The notes beneath the pieces were generated by a model. The model saw only the letters and a list, made by a program, of their open reading frames with translations, did not search any database and was not told where the DNA came from. A stretch of DNA of 64,000 bases from Palleniella muris (GTDB taxonomy: Bacteria > Bacteroidota > Bacteroidia > Bacteroidales > Bacteroidaceae): assembly GCF_004792655.1 (NCBI RefSeq), contig NZ_SRZC01000006.1, forward strand, positions 62,001-126,000, in the 5' to 3' direction. This document shows, piece by piece, positions 31,209 to 39,919 of this stretch. The position numbers were made by a program, and so were the translations under genes. Every line of letters begins with the position of its first letter. Position 1 is the first letter of the stretch.

Positions 31209-31826
31209 CTACTCTATCACTCCGCAAAGCCGCTCTATGTACTTGCATACAATGTCTATTCCCGGCGTGTTGCTCGCACCCTCAGGGATGATGACATTGG
31301 CGAAACGCTTCGTCGGCTCTATGAACTGTTCGTGCATAGGCTTAAGCACCTTGATGTAACGCTCCATGACCATTGTCACAGTGCGTCCTCGGTCGATGGT
31401 GTCACGCTGTATGTTGCGCAGCAGACGGATGTCCGCATCACAGTCGACATATATCTTCAGGTCCATCATGTCACGCAGACGCTTGTCGACAAGTGCCATG
31501 ATTCCCTCGACGATAATCACCGGCTTCGGCTCCACATGTATGGTTTCCGGCAAGCGGTTGCTTATGAGATACGAATAAGTCGGCTGCTCTATGGCACGCC
31601 CAGCCTTAAGTTCATTGATTTGCTCTATGAGGAGCTCCCAGTCGAAAGCGTCAGGGTGGTCGAAATTTATCGCCTTACGCTCCTCGTCAGTAAGCCCGGT
31701 TGTGTCATTATAGTACGAGTCCTGCGGTATCACAGTGACATAGTTGGGAGGCAGAGCCTCAACGATTTTCTTCACGACAGAGGTTTTTCCGGAACCGGTA
31801 CCTCCTGCTATTCCGATGATTGTCAT
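31209..31826 (-). CDS. udk: Uridine kinase
   Basis: 205 residues from the ATG at 31826 (MTIIGIAGGTGSGKTSVVKK), the normal length. P-loop GGTGSGKT at 8-15; VIPQDSYYND, FDHPDAFDWELL (nucleoside binding) and IVEGIMAL (Walker B-like), then RLLRNIQRDTIDRGRT (lid) are all in place. It phosphorylates uridine and cytidine in pyrimidine salvage. Longer upstream frame would lack homology and is rejected. Confidence 0.95.
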   Translation of the reverse strand: MTIIGIAGGTGSGKTSVVKKIVEALPPNYVTVIPQDSYYNDTTGLTDEERKAINFDHPDAFDWELLIEQINELKAGRAIEQPTYSYLISNRLPETIHVEPKPVIIVEGIMALVDKRLRDMMDLKIYVDCDADIRLLRNIQRDTIDRGRTVTMVMERYIKVLKPMHEQFIEPTKRFANVIIPEGASNTPGIDIVCKYIERLCGVIE

Positions 31827-32010
31827 TGTCTTGGGTTTTACGATGCCCACCAAGCACTGTGGCTTCCATAGGCAACAAAAGGTTATTTCAGTGAGCAAAA
31901 TTAATAAATCTTTGCGAGAAACAGGCAAAAGAAGTGGCGTATTTATGTTAATATATGCTAATAACCGACTTGCTTTCAGCATTTCCTTTTTCTGTTTCAA
32001 CTTTTCTTAG

Positions 32011-32018
32011 TACCTTTG
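32011..32018 (+). promoter_or_regulatory. -7 box of the L31 gene
   Basis: TACCTTTG fits TAnnTTTG, 48 bp before the L31 start codon. Confidence 0.55.
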
Positions 32019-32066
32019 CATCTGCTTTATGCAATAATCGTATAAACTAAACAAAAGAACAAAGAA

Positions 32067-32318
32067 ATGAAAAAAGGTATTCACCCAGAGAACTACCGCC
32101 CTGTCGTATTCAAGGATATGTCTAACGGCGATATGTTCCTCACACGCTCTACAGCCAAGACTAACGACACAATCGAGTTCGAAGGCGAGACTTATCCGGT
32201 AGTGAAGGTCGAAATCTCAAGCACCTCTCACCCATTCTACACAGGCAAGAGCAAGCTTGTCGATACAGCAGGTCGTGTCGATCGCTTCATGAGCCGCTAC
32301 GCAAAACTGAAGAAGTAA
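32067..32318 (+). CDS. rpmE2: Ribosomal protein L31 type B
   Basis: 83 residues, starting [20 protein letters not shown] and ending [15 protein letters not shown]. The zinc-binding cysteines of type A L31 are missing, making it the zinc-independent type B form, which is usual in Bacteroidales. It helps bridge the ribosomal subunits. Single-gene unit with its own promoter and terminator. Confidence 0.97.
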   Translation: MKKGIHPENYRPVVFKDMSNGDMFLTRSTAKTNDTIEFEGETYPVVKVEISSTSHPFYTGKSKLVDTAGRVDRFMSRYAKLKK

Positions 32319-32395
32319 GGAGACCCACCATATTAATATATATGGTCGTTTGCCCTCCATGCAGTTGCAGATTCGTGGAGGTGCTACAACCAAAG

Positions 32396-32440
32396 CGAGA
32401 CACTCAAGGTGAAAGCCTTGGATGTCTCGTTTTTTTTTTC
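32396..32440 (+). terminator. L31 terminator
   Basis: CGAGACA-CTCAAGG pairs with CCTTGGA-TGTCTCG around a short loop and is followed by ten T. It lies 78 bp after the L31 stop and just before the lysozyme start. Confidence 0.85.
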
Positions 32441-32446
32441 ATACAC

Positions 32447-34225
32447 ATGAGGTTACGGAAAAAACATATTCACATTGCCATTGCAGCGGTTATCGCAGTC
32501 GCTGCGGTTGTCTCACGCTTCTATTATGACTCCCCAACGCCACTTTCCGCGGTGACTTTGGAGGAACAGAAATACAGCCTTCTCACTGACGAGGATGGCT
32601 CAGACTCGCTGCATATCTTTGTTTTTCCCGGCAAAGACACACTCGTGGCGACAGCCCGGGACTCGCTTTTCCTGCGAAGGATAACAAGGGAGCGACCCGC
32701 TTCATGGGTCAACCGGCTGTGGCTGCCGTCATGCTTCGGACTTGTAGCATGCAAAACCGACAGTGCGGAGGAACGCCCTCTGACCGTCATACGCGAGGAT
32801 TCCGTGCCGGCAATGCTACGCCGGGAGCTTGCGACACTCACCGCCTTGCAGCGGAACTACTGCAACCAGCTGTCGGAAATAGACTATTACATGCACTCTC
32901 ACGACATGCAGGACGAGGGTTTTGATGTCGTCATACGCCACAGGGAAAGGATTCTGCACAGGCAGGACTCGGTCTCGGCACTCATGGCAAGCATACGCAA
33001 GTTGCAGAAAAGCAAAGTTTTCCGTGTTGAAGAAAAGGCTTCTTATTGCATTGTCAACGGAAAAGAGCGATTCAAGGCTAAGGAGCGATTCACCCTGCGC
33101 AAGGGCTACAAGGCATTCGGGGCTACAGATGACGCGCTGAGGCTCTTCGTCAGGCAGTTCCGCAGTGACGGTTTCCGTCCTGTCTATCTTGGAGCGGACA
33201 GCATAGGGTATGGAGACACGCCGTCAAAAGCCCTGTCAGTACCTGCCGACACAATAATCTGCCGCATGCAGCAGAAAGGGCAGAACCTTGTGGCGATACA
33301 CTATAAAGGCGGCGGATACTACGAAGGGGAGTACAGTGACTCACTGAAAGCGCGCCATGGCTTCGGCATCGGCTTCGACAACCGTGTCCGCGCCGGCAAG
33401 TGGGAGAACGGAAAGTTCAAGGGCGAACAGCCGGTCTATTCCGCCAACCATGTCTACGGCATCGACATTTCGCGCTGGCAGCATGAACTGCCGGGCAGGA
33501 AAGGCTACCGCACTGTCATCAAGAAAGTCAGGAGAGGAAAGCAATGGCGCAGGATAAGAGTGCGCCGGAAGATTGTCTACCCTATACAATGGGACCGGCT
33601 GCGCATAACATCCCTTGGCACATTGTCAAAGAAAAAGGTCAACGGAACTGTCGATTTCCCGATTTCTTTCGTGTACATCAAAAGCACAGAAGGCATATCC
33701 ATCCAAAACACCTATTACAGGAACGACTACGCACAGGCACGCAAGCATGGGTACAAAGTCGGCTCTTACCACTTTTTCTCCACGAAAAGCGGTGCGCAGG
33801 CACAGGCTGCTTACTTCATAAAGAACAGCCACTACAGCCATGGCGACCTCCCTCCCGTGCTTGACCTTGAACCGTTGGAAGCACAGATACGGGCGGTTGG
33901 AGGCGAGAAAGTGCTCCTTGCAAGGGCAAGGCTGTGGCTGGAGGCTGTGGAGAAGCAGTGGGGCGTGCGCCCTATCCTTTATGTCAGCCAGTCGTTCATA
34001 AACAAGCATCTCAACGAGACTGACACAAAGACTGATGCAAGGTATATAAAAAAGAACTACAACATCTGGATTGCACGCTACGGAGAGTACAAGCCTGACG
34101 TGCATCTTGTGTTCTGGCAGCTCAGTCCCGATGGCAGAGTGGCAGGCATAAAGACACCTGTGGACATCAACATCTTCAACGGCTATGCCACGGCATTCCA
34201 CAAAACCTTTTCCGGACAAAAATAA
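32447..34225 (+). CDS. Membrane-anchored GH25 lysozyme with MORN-like segment
   Basis: 592 residues from the ATG at 32447, directly after the L31 terminator. One N-terminal membrane anchor (HIHIAIAAVIAVAAVVSRF), a 250-residue uncharacterised middle rich in charged helices, a MORN-like stretch (GGGYYEGEYSDSL and GKWENGKFKGE), then a GH25 muramidase domain: YGIDISRWQHE, SFVYIKSTEG, GSYHFFS and PPVLDLEPLE supply the usual acidic residues. It would cleave peptidoglycan in the periplasm. A basic insertion (KVRRGKQWRRIRVRRK) splits the domain after the first strand. Confidence 0.85.
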   Translation: MRLRKKHIHIAIAAVIAVAAVVSRFYYDSPTPLSAVTLEEQKYSLLTDEDGSDSLHIFVFPGKDTLVATARDSLFLRRITRERPASWVNRLWLPSCFGLVACKTDSAEERPLTVIREDSVPAMLRRELATLTALQRNYCNQLSEIDYYMHSHDMQDEGFDVVIRHRERILHRQDSVSALMASIRKLQKSKVFRVEEKASYCIVNGKERFKAKERFTLRKGYKAFGATDDALRLFVRQFRSDGFRPVYLGADSIGYGDTPSKALSVPADTIICRMQQKGQNLVAIHYKGGGYYEGEYSDSLKARHGFGIGFDNRVRAGKWENGKFKGEQPVYSANHVYGIDISRWQHELPGRKGYRTVIKKVRRGKQWRRIRVRRKIVYPIQWDRLRITSLGTLSKKKVNGTVDFPISFVYIKSTEGISIQNTYYRNDYAQARKHGYKVGSYHFFSTKSGAQAQAAYFIKNSHYSHGDLPPVLDLEPLEAQIRAVGGEKVLLARARLWLEAVEKQWGVRPILYVSQSFINKHLNETDTKTDARYIKKNYNIWIARYGEYKPDVHLVFWQLSPDGRVAGIKTPVDINIFNGYATAFHKTFSGQK

Positions 34226-34265
34226 AATAATTATTAATTTATTTTGTTTTTCGCCCGCGATATAG

Positions 34266-34273
34266 TAATTTTG
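34266..34273 (+). promoter_or_regulatory. -7 box immediately before the second lysozyme gene
   Basis: TAATTTTG fits TAnnTTTG and ends 8 bp before the ATG at 34282, which leaves almost no 5' leader. Confidence 0.55.
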
Positions 34274-34281
34274 CAAAGAGT

Positions 34282-35139
34282 ATGAACACCATAATCCTGA
34301 AAAACATTGTATTTTACCTCGTCTGCACATTGATGTCGCTAACGGCAATGACTGTGCAGGCGCAGGATATCCCTGCCATAAAGGCTGTGCGCGACAGAGC
34401 CGCCAAAGTGGAGAAACTGCCGACAGGGCTTATACTCCCTGAAGGGTTTGATTATGACCTGCCGACAAGGAAGAGGGTAAAGAAGCCCATTGACCCAAAC
34501 ATGGCAGGCGTGGAATGCGAGGATACATGCAACCACATCCATGGCATTGACATAAGCCACTATCAAGGGCATGTGTTTTGGGAGACCATAGCGGAGAACT
34601 CCAACATGGCGTATGTCTATATCAAGGCAACCGAGGGTGGCGACCGCATAGACTCGAAATACGAGAACAACCTCAAGACGGCTCACAAGAACGGGCTGGC
34701 GGTAGGCTCTTACCATTTCTATCGCCCAAAGACACCACAGCAAAAACAGCTGAGAAACTTCACGACACAGTGCAGACCGCATGAACAAGACCTTGTGCCG
34801 ATGATTGACATCGAGGTGACAAACGGCTTGCAGACACAGGCTTTCTGCGACTCTCTGTTCAAATTCCTTGACCTTGTCGAGAAGTATTACAAGCAGAAGC
34901 CTCTCCTCTACACCGGCGCAAACTTCTATGACAAATATCTGTTGGGGAAACTTGACGGCTACAAGGTCATGATTGCGCAGTACACTCAGCATGAACCGAA
35001 ACTGAAAGACGACTTGGATTACACCCTTTGGCAATACACCGGCAAGGGACATATCAAAGGAATAAAAGGATATGTTGACAAATCGCGCTTCATGAGGAGG
35101 CACAAACTGAAGGAGATAAGGTACAAACACAAGAAATAA
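34282..35139 (+). CDS. Secreted GH25 lysozyme
   Basis: 285 residues with a signal peptide (IVFYLVCTLMSLTAMTVQAQ, cleavage likely after AQA/Q). The GH25 domain has HGIDISHYQGHVFWETI, MAYVYIKATEGGD, VGSYHFYRP and VPMIDIEV, then YTLWQYTGKG near the end. Acts on peptidoglycan outside the cytoplasm. Second GH25 gene in tandem with 32447, but only the catalytic domain is shared, so not a simple duplication. A zinc-ribbon membrane protein follows 24 bp later. Confidence 0.92.
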   Translation: MNTIILKNIVFYLVCTLMSLTAMTVQAQDIPAIKAVRDRAAKVEKLPTGLILPEGFDYDLPTRKRVKKPIDPNMAGVECEDTCNHIHGIDISHYQGHVFWETIAENSNMAYVYIKATEGGDRIDSKYENNLKTAHKNGLAVGSYHFYRPKTPQQKQLRNFTTQCRPHEQDLVPMIDIEVTNGLQTQAFCDSLFKFLDLVEKYYKQKPLLYTGANFYDKYLLGKLDGYKVMIAQYTQHEPKLKDDLDYTLWQYTGKGHIKGIKGYVDKSRFMRRHKLKEIRYKHKK

Positions 35140-35163
35140 GAACAAACAATTAAGAAAAGAAAC

Positions 35164-36339
35164 ATGATTATAAAATGTCCCGAATGCGGACGGCAAGTGA
35201 GCGACAAAGCCCCGACATGTCCGTCCTGTGGTGTCGAAATAGCTGGAAAAGTGACACACTGCCACCATTGCGGACACCTTTATTTCACAGCTGACGGCAT
35301 CTGCCCGAACTGCCATGCGCCAAAAGACGCGCCGAAAAACAATACAAACGCCGTTGCACCTAATGCTGGTACAGATGCGGCAAACACAGCTCCTGCAACA
35401 GTAACTTCCACCAACACAAACGCTGTACAACACGCCGAAACTCACGATTCCGGCACAAACGGCAGCAAAGAGCCCAATAAAGGCGGAAAGACTCTTGCCA
35501 TCGCCTTTGTCTTTGCGACAGTAATCTGCCTGGGACTGTTCTATTTCTACAGCCGGGCACAGAGCACAAAGGAAGAGGAAGACTATGAGTTTGCCATGCG
35601 CTCCACAGACCCGGAAGTGCTGCAGAACTATCTCCTACGCTACAATGACGCACCGGAAGCGCACCGCGATTCCATAGAAGCGCACCTCATCGCTCTGCAA
35701 AAAGGGGACGAAGAATGGAACAACGCCATACTGAGCAACTCTCGCCAGAAACTGCAAGCCTACATTGACGCTCATCCAGAGTCCGTCCACAGGCAGGAGG
35801 CATTGGTCAGACTGGATTCTCTCGATTGGGTTGCAGCAAAGAAAAGCAACTCTGAGGACGAACTTAAAGAGTACACCGTGCAGCATCCTGACGGCAGATT
35901 CATTGACGAAGCTAATGTCATGCTGTCCAAAATCCTCAGCACCATGGTGCAATCTGACGAGAAAGAGATGGTCACCTCTCTCTTCCGCCAGTTCTTCCAA
36001 AGCATAAACTCAAAGGATGAGTCACGACTTACGGCAACAGTGGGTATGGTAATCGACTCATTCCTTGGCAAATCAAACGCCAATGCACAGGATGTGGTCA
36101 CCTTCATGCGCAAAATCTACAAGGATGATGTTGACAACATGATATGGCGAATTGACCCGCAGTCGTACAAAATCGAGAAGCGCGAGATTGCAGAAAACGA
36201 ATATGAGTACAGCGTTTCATTCTCCGCAACGCAGGATGTTGAGCGCAACGGCACTGTCACAAAGTCCGACTACCGCGTATCGGCAATGGTAAGCAACGAC
36301 GGAAAAATATCAGGTTTCAACCTCACGAAACTTAATTAA
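35164..36339 (+). CDS. Zinc-ribbon membrane protein
   Basis: 391 residues. Two zinc ribbons at the N-terminus (CPECGRQVSDKAPTCPSCG and CHHCGHLYFTADGICPNCH), an Asn/Thr/Ala-rich linker, one membrane helix (TLAIAFVFATVICLGLFYFY, about 110-130), then an outer helical region and a C-terminal NTF2-like or lipocalin-like domain (MIWRIDPQSYKIEKREI, then YSVSFSATQDVE). Function unknown; a sensor or scaffold across the inner membrane is possible. Follows the lysozyme in the same direction. Confidence 0.8.
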   Translation: MIIKCPECGRQVSDKAPTCPSCGVEIAGKVTHCHHCGHLYFTADGICPNCHAPKDAPKNNTNAVAPNAGTDAANTAPATVTSTNTNAVQHAETHDSGTNGSKEPNKGGKTLAIAFVFATVICLGLFYFYSRAQSTKEEEDYEFAMRSTDPEVLQNYLLRYNDAPEAHRDSIEAHLIALQKGDEEWNNAILSNSRQKLQAYIDAHPESVHRQEALVRLDSLDWVAAKKSNSEDELKEYTVQHPDGRFIDEANVMLSKILSTMVQSDEKEMVTSLFRQFFQSINSKDESRLTATVGMVIDSFLGKSNANAQDVVTFMRKIYKDDVDNMIWRIDPQSYKIEKREIAENEYEYSVSFSATQDVERNGTVTKSDYRVSAMVSNDGKISGFNLTKLN

Positions 36340-36356
36340 CCCAAATCCACATATAC

Positions 36357-36406
36357 AACAACAAGAGGCTATGTTCATCTTTCATGACATAGCCTCTTGT
36401 TGTTTT
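36357..36406. terminator. Terminator between zinc-ribbon gene and toxin remnant
   Basis: AACAAGAGGCTATG pairs with CATAGCCTCTTGTT, loop about 14, with TTGTTTT after it on plus and TTGTTGTA on minus. Serves converging genes. Confidence 0.75.
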
Positions 36407-36421
36407 GTAATAGTTTTTGCA

Positions 36422-36701
36422 TTATTTGAAAATATCCGAATGAGTGCCGGTGCGCATAAGTATCAGCAACAGTTCAGTTTCTTTCTTATCCCAAACCAAC
36501 AGCCAGTCCGGTGCTATGTGGCATTCCCATAACCCCTCGTATTGCCCATGAAGCCTATGGGGCTTATATTCTTTAGGCAACTCGCCCTTTTTCTTTTAGA
36601 ATATTCAAGACCTCAGTTATAAGATTGGAATCATAACCACGTTTCAGGCACCGCTTCAAAGAACGTTTAAACTCACCTGTCACTTTCAAAGTGTATGTCA
36701 T
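36422..36701 (-). pseudogene. YafQ-family toxin, frameshifted
   Basis: The ATG at 36701 overlaps the antitoxin stop (ATGA). The first frame gives MTYTLKVTGEFKRSLKRCLK and stops at 36573-36575. In the neighbouring frame the rest is intact: GELPKEYKPHRLHGQYEG, WECHIAPDWLLVW and RTGTHSDIFK, the C-terminal part of YafQ/RelE mRNA interferases including the catalytic His. One extra G in a GGG run at 36585-36587 explains the break; total length is 93 codons plus one base. A real mutation or a sequencing error. Confidence 0.85.
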
Positions 36702-36901
36702 GGTTTACACTCATTAATCAGTTCATCAATACTATCGACAGTGTACAAATTACCAGACCTGACATCATCCAAAGCTCTGTCAAGCCCTGTCTTATGCAGT
36801 TTTTTCGCCTTAACCTCCACAACACCTTTTAGCATGCCTATTGCTGTCAGCAATTCATCAAGCATAGTCGTGTTTTCAACTTTTACTATCAATTCTGTCA
36901 T
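36698..36901 (-). CDS. Antitoxin partner of the YafQ-like toxin
   Basis: 67 residues, starting MTELIVKVENTTMLDELLTA and ending DSIDELINECKP. The first half looks like a small dimerisation domain; the tail RSGNLYTVDSIDELI has the pattern of antitoxin C-termini that wrap around RelE-like toxins. Overlaps the toxin start by 4 bp and has its own consensus promoter. Confidence 0.75.
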   Translation of the reverse strand: MTELIVKVENTTMLDELLTAIGMLKGVVEVKAKKLHKTGLDRALDDVRSGNLYTVDSIDELINECKP

Positions 36902-36920
36902 AACTATTGATTTTATGTCA

Positions 36921-36952
36921 CAAAGTTACAATATTCTTATGATATTTGCAAA
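36921..36952 (-). promoter_or_regulatory. Promoter of the antitoxin-toxin pair
   Basis: Minus-strand TAACTTTG (36921-36928) with TTTG (36949-36952) 20 bp upstream, about 20 bp before the antitoxin ATG. Confidence 0.7.
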
Positions 36953-37031
36953 ACAATTCAAAAGAAATGTGTCCACATTCTGCAAAAGACTATGACGTTT
37001 CGTTCATCGGAGACACTAAAATCCGATATTT

Positions 37032-39491
37032 TCAGAACTCAATCTGCACCTTGGCATTAATCTGCCTGCCGGTCAGATAGTTAGGAACGGCATACTGATG
37101 GTTGGAGACATCCGTCACCCAATAGTAGGAATTGACATTGTTAATACCGAAAAGGTTCAGGCAGTCCACACCAAGCCAGATGTTGCGGAAAGCCTTCTTC
37201 TTGTCGCGCTTTCCCTTTCCGTCCTTCCGCTCATTGTCATACAGGCGGTAGCTCATGCCGATGTCCGCACGCTTGTATGCCGGAGCGCGGAAATTATTGT
37301 CCTCAACACCACGGTGAGGGGCGGCAAACGGGAGACCGTCGGCAAAGGCTAACTTCAACGCCATCTTAAGACGCTGCGTGCCGGGGAAATAATCCGTGAA
37401 GAAAAGGTTCACGGCATAACGCTGGTCGGTAGGCAGCGGAACTGACTTTCCATGCAGCTTCATGCCTGTGTTCATGACCGAGAACGACAACCAGGAGTCT
37501 GTTCCGGGCACAAACTCGCCATATAGCTTGAGGTCCAAGCCTGCGGTATGTCCCGACGCCTCATTAGTTCCATAGTACACAACCTTCACATTCGACACAG
37601 AGTAAGGCACAAGATTGGACAGCGCCTTATAGTAAAGCTCGGCAGAAAACCTATACCTCTTCTCCGAAACGCGGAAGCGCCTGTCATAGGCTGCTATCAG
37701 GTGAATGGAACGCTGCGACTTGATGTTCTCGTTAAGCAACGCCGTTGTCACACCGTCCACTGTCGATGTGTCACGCAGTTCCTTATAGAACGGCGCCTGA
37801 TAGTACAGACCCGCGGCAAAGCGGTATGTCACATCATGGTTCTTTCCCGGCACAATGGAGAGCGACACACGGGGAGAGACAATGCTCTCCTTGTTGAACG
37901 ACCAGTTGGCGAAGCGCACACCGTAGTTCAAAGTGTACAATGTCATGCGGTTCTCGTCACGCTCATTCTTCTCAGCGTCCCAACCTCCGGAAGTGAAACG
38001 GTAACTGTCCTGCATGAAAGCCTCTATACGCGTCGCGTCAAGGACATTGTTTGCCGAGAGCGTGTATATCATGTGAAGGTCATGACCCGTATGAGGGACA
38101 GAGTATCCCGATGAGTCGCGATACTCATATTCACGCGATTTCTCCTCTATATGCTCTTTTTTCAGAGTGAGCCCTGCAAGGAATTCATGCTTGCGCGACT
38201 TATGTTCAAGCATCAGTTTGGTACTCAGCACCCTTGCTTTGAGGTAATTCCTTGTATGCTCGAAATACGTTCCGACACCAAGATTCTCCGATGTCTCGGT
38301 CTGGTCAAGCCAGTATTGTCCCTGAATGTCATACGTTTCCTGCTCCTTGGTGGAGAAAGCAGAGCCCATAAGCGACAGCTTCGTCTTCTCCGTAAACTTG
38401 CGTGTGATGCCCAAAGTGCCAAAGAATGTGCGGAACAAGTCCTTCTCCTGACCGTCGAAATATATGCGCAGAGACTTCACATTGTCCTGAGTGCCGAAGG
38501 TTGTCTCACGGTTTTCAGGTGTGAAGTTGTAGTGGTTCTCTGAAATATTGCCCAAGAAACTGATGTCCCAACGCTTGTTCGGCGAGTAGACCATATACGT
38601 CTGATAGTCAAGGAAAGAAGGGTCGTACTCGCCCTTTGTGTCCATCTTGCCCAGCAGACTGCTTGTGCGCTTGTACCGCAAGCCATTGCTCCATGAGAAT
38701 TTCTTTGTCGAAAAGCCCACGAACCCACTCGCACCGAGGAGCGATGCCATTACGTTTGCCTCGAATTTCTCAGGACGACGGTACTTTATGTCCAAGGCAG
38801 AGGACATCTTGTCGCCGTATTTCGCCTCATAACCGCCGGTGGAGAAGCCCACAGACTCCACCATGTCGGGATTGATGACCGACAGTCCCTCCTGCTGGCC
38901 GTTACGCACAAGGAAAGGACGGTAGACCTCCACATTATTTATATATACGGAATTCTCGTCAAAAGCGCCGCCACGTACATTGTACTGCGAGGACAATTCC
39001 GAATGGGTTGACACTCCTGCCTGTGTCTGAATCATGTCCTCCACGGCATTCCCCGTAATGGAAGCCGACCTCTGCACTGTCTTCAGGTCCTCTTTGTCAA
39101 GCATTTCCGTGGAGCCTGTCTGACGCCTTTTCTCCGTGACTACCACCTCTCCTATCCGGTTGTCGGCAAACATCTGCACCTGCAGGGTAAGTTTTCCCTT
39201 CGGACGGCGCAACACACGCGTCTTCGTCTTGTAGCCCACCATGGAGAAGCGCACCACCACGCTGTCAGCGGAAACACCACTGAGCGAGTAATTGCCCTTA
39301 AGATTCGTGAATGCCACCTTCATCTGCGGCAGTATGGTCACTGTCGCAAGCTCCAGTGGGTCTTGATTCTCGTCTGTGACCCTGCCCGAGAGTGTGAATG
39401 TGTTCCCTCCCTCAGGATGTGTCTGTGCCTCTGCCATGACAGAATGAAAACAGCAGACAATAGATATAATTATGTATATTATTCGTCTCAT
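37032..39491 (-). CDS. TonB-dependent outer-membrane receptor
   Basis: 819 residues. Signal peptide (IISIVCCFHSVMAEAQ), an N-terminal carboxypeptidase-regulatory-like domain (FTLSGRVTDENQDPLELATV), a plug domain (MIQTQAGVSTHSELSSQYNV then RGGAFDENSVYINNVEVY) and a 22-strand barrel ending QINAKVQIEF with the terminal aromatic Phe. No SusD-like partner is nearby and no clue to the substrate. Monocistronic by spacing. Confidence 0.92.
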   Translation of the reverse strand: MRRIIYIIISIVCCFHSVMAEAQTHPEGGNTFTLSGRVTDENQDPLELATVTILPQMKVAFTNLKGNYSLSGVSADSVVVRFSMVGYKTKTRVLRRPKGKLTLQVQMFADNRIGEVVVTEKRRQTGSTEMLDKEDLKTVQRSASITGNAVEDMIQTQAGVSTHSELSSQYNVRGGAFDENSVYINNVEVYRPFLVRNGQQEGLSVINPDMVESVGFSTGGYEAKYGDKMSSALDIKYRRPEKFEANVMASLLGASGFVGFSTKKFSWSNGLRYKRTSSLLGKMDTKGEYDPSFLDYQTYMVYSPNKRWDISFLGNISENHYNFTPENRETTFGTQDNVKSLRIYFDGQEKDLFRTFFGTLGITRKFTEKTKLSLMGSAFSTKEQETYDIQGQYWLDQTETSENLGVGTYFEHTRNYLKARVLSTKLMLEHKSRKHEFLAGLTLKKEHIEEKSREYEYRDSSGYSVPHTGHDLHMIYTLSANNVLDATRIEAFMQDSYRFTSGGWDAEKNERDENRMTLYTLNYGVRFANWSFNKESIVSPRVSLSIVPGKNHDVTYRFAAGLYYQAPFYKELRDTSTVDGVTTALLNENIKSQRSIHLIAAYDRRFRVSEKRYRFSAELYYKALSNLVPYSVSNVKVVYYGTNEASGHTAGLDLKLYGEFVPGTDSWLSFSVMNTGMKLHGKSVPLPTDQRYAVNLFFTDYFPGTQRLKMALKLAFADGLPFAAPHRGVEDNNFRAPAYKRADIGMSYRLYDNERKDGKGKRDKKKAFRNIWLGVDCLNLFGINNVNSYYWVTDVSNHQYAVPNYLTGRQINAKVQIEF

Positions 39492-39680
39492 TACAGTAAA
39501 ATAACGTACAAAAGTAGCATTTTATTGCTATCGGATAAGTTTATTATCACACAAGAATTCATTTTTCATCAAAAAGCAGAAATCGAACATATATATTTTG
39601 AATTCTACTGCCTTTTTAAGTTAAGTATTATTAATGTGCGCGTTAACAGCAAATTAAACAGTAAAAAAGCGCAAGAAAAA

Positions 39681-39712
39681 TTTGCATAAATCAAGAAAAT
39701 GCAATATCTTTG
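39681..39712 (+). promoter_or_regulatory. Consensus promoter without a protein gene
   Basis: TTTG (39681-39684), 20 bp spacing, TATCTTTG (39705-39712): both boxes perfect. The only thing downstream before a terminator is a stretch of about 80 bp with no reading frame. Confidence 0.7.
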
Positions 39713-39718
39713 CAATCG

Positions 39719-39800
39719 TTATCCTGAAAACAATCTTTTTACCTTAAACTAGTACCTATTGAAGGTAAGAGCGATAGCCTGTGAAGGTAGTCGCTTTTTT
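39719..39800 (+). ncRNA. Candidate small RNA
   Basis: Bounded by the consensus promoter at 39681-39712 and an intrinsic terminator: AGCGA (39770-39774) with TCGCT (39791-39795), plus partial pairing inside, and six T. The RNA would be about 75-80 nt. It contains ACCTT (39741-39745) and AAGGT (39762-39766), which can pair to form a second hairpin. No start codon with a meaningful frame is present. Confidence 0.55.
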
Positions 39801-39824
39801 CTTTTTAAACCACTCCGGCGAAAG

Positions 39825-39900
39825 GTAACCTTTCACCATGCAAAGGGTTACCTTTGACAACACAAAGTGTAACCTTTCACAATGCAAAAGGTTACACTTC
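39825..39900. repeat. Degenerate 22-bp tandem repeat array (copy C)
   Basis: Three full units start at 39825, 39847 and 39869 and a partial one at 39891, exactly 22 bp apart. Each reads GTAACCTTT or GTTACCTTT, eight variable bases, then AAAGG/T. This is the most regular of the four copies. Located between the candidate small RNA and a lipoprotein gene. Confidence 0.85.
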
Positions 39901-39919
39901 ATAAAAACAAAAAAGCGTA

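Noticed and set aside
39825-39900. Possible CRISPR array
   Set aside because: Units are contiguous 22-mers with no spacers, and differ among themselves; no cas genes are present.
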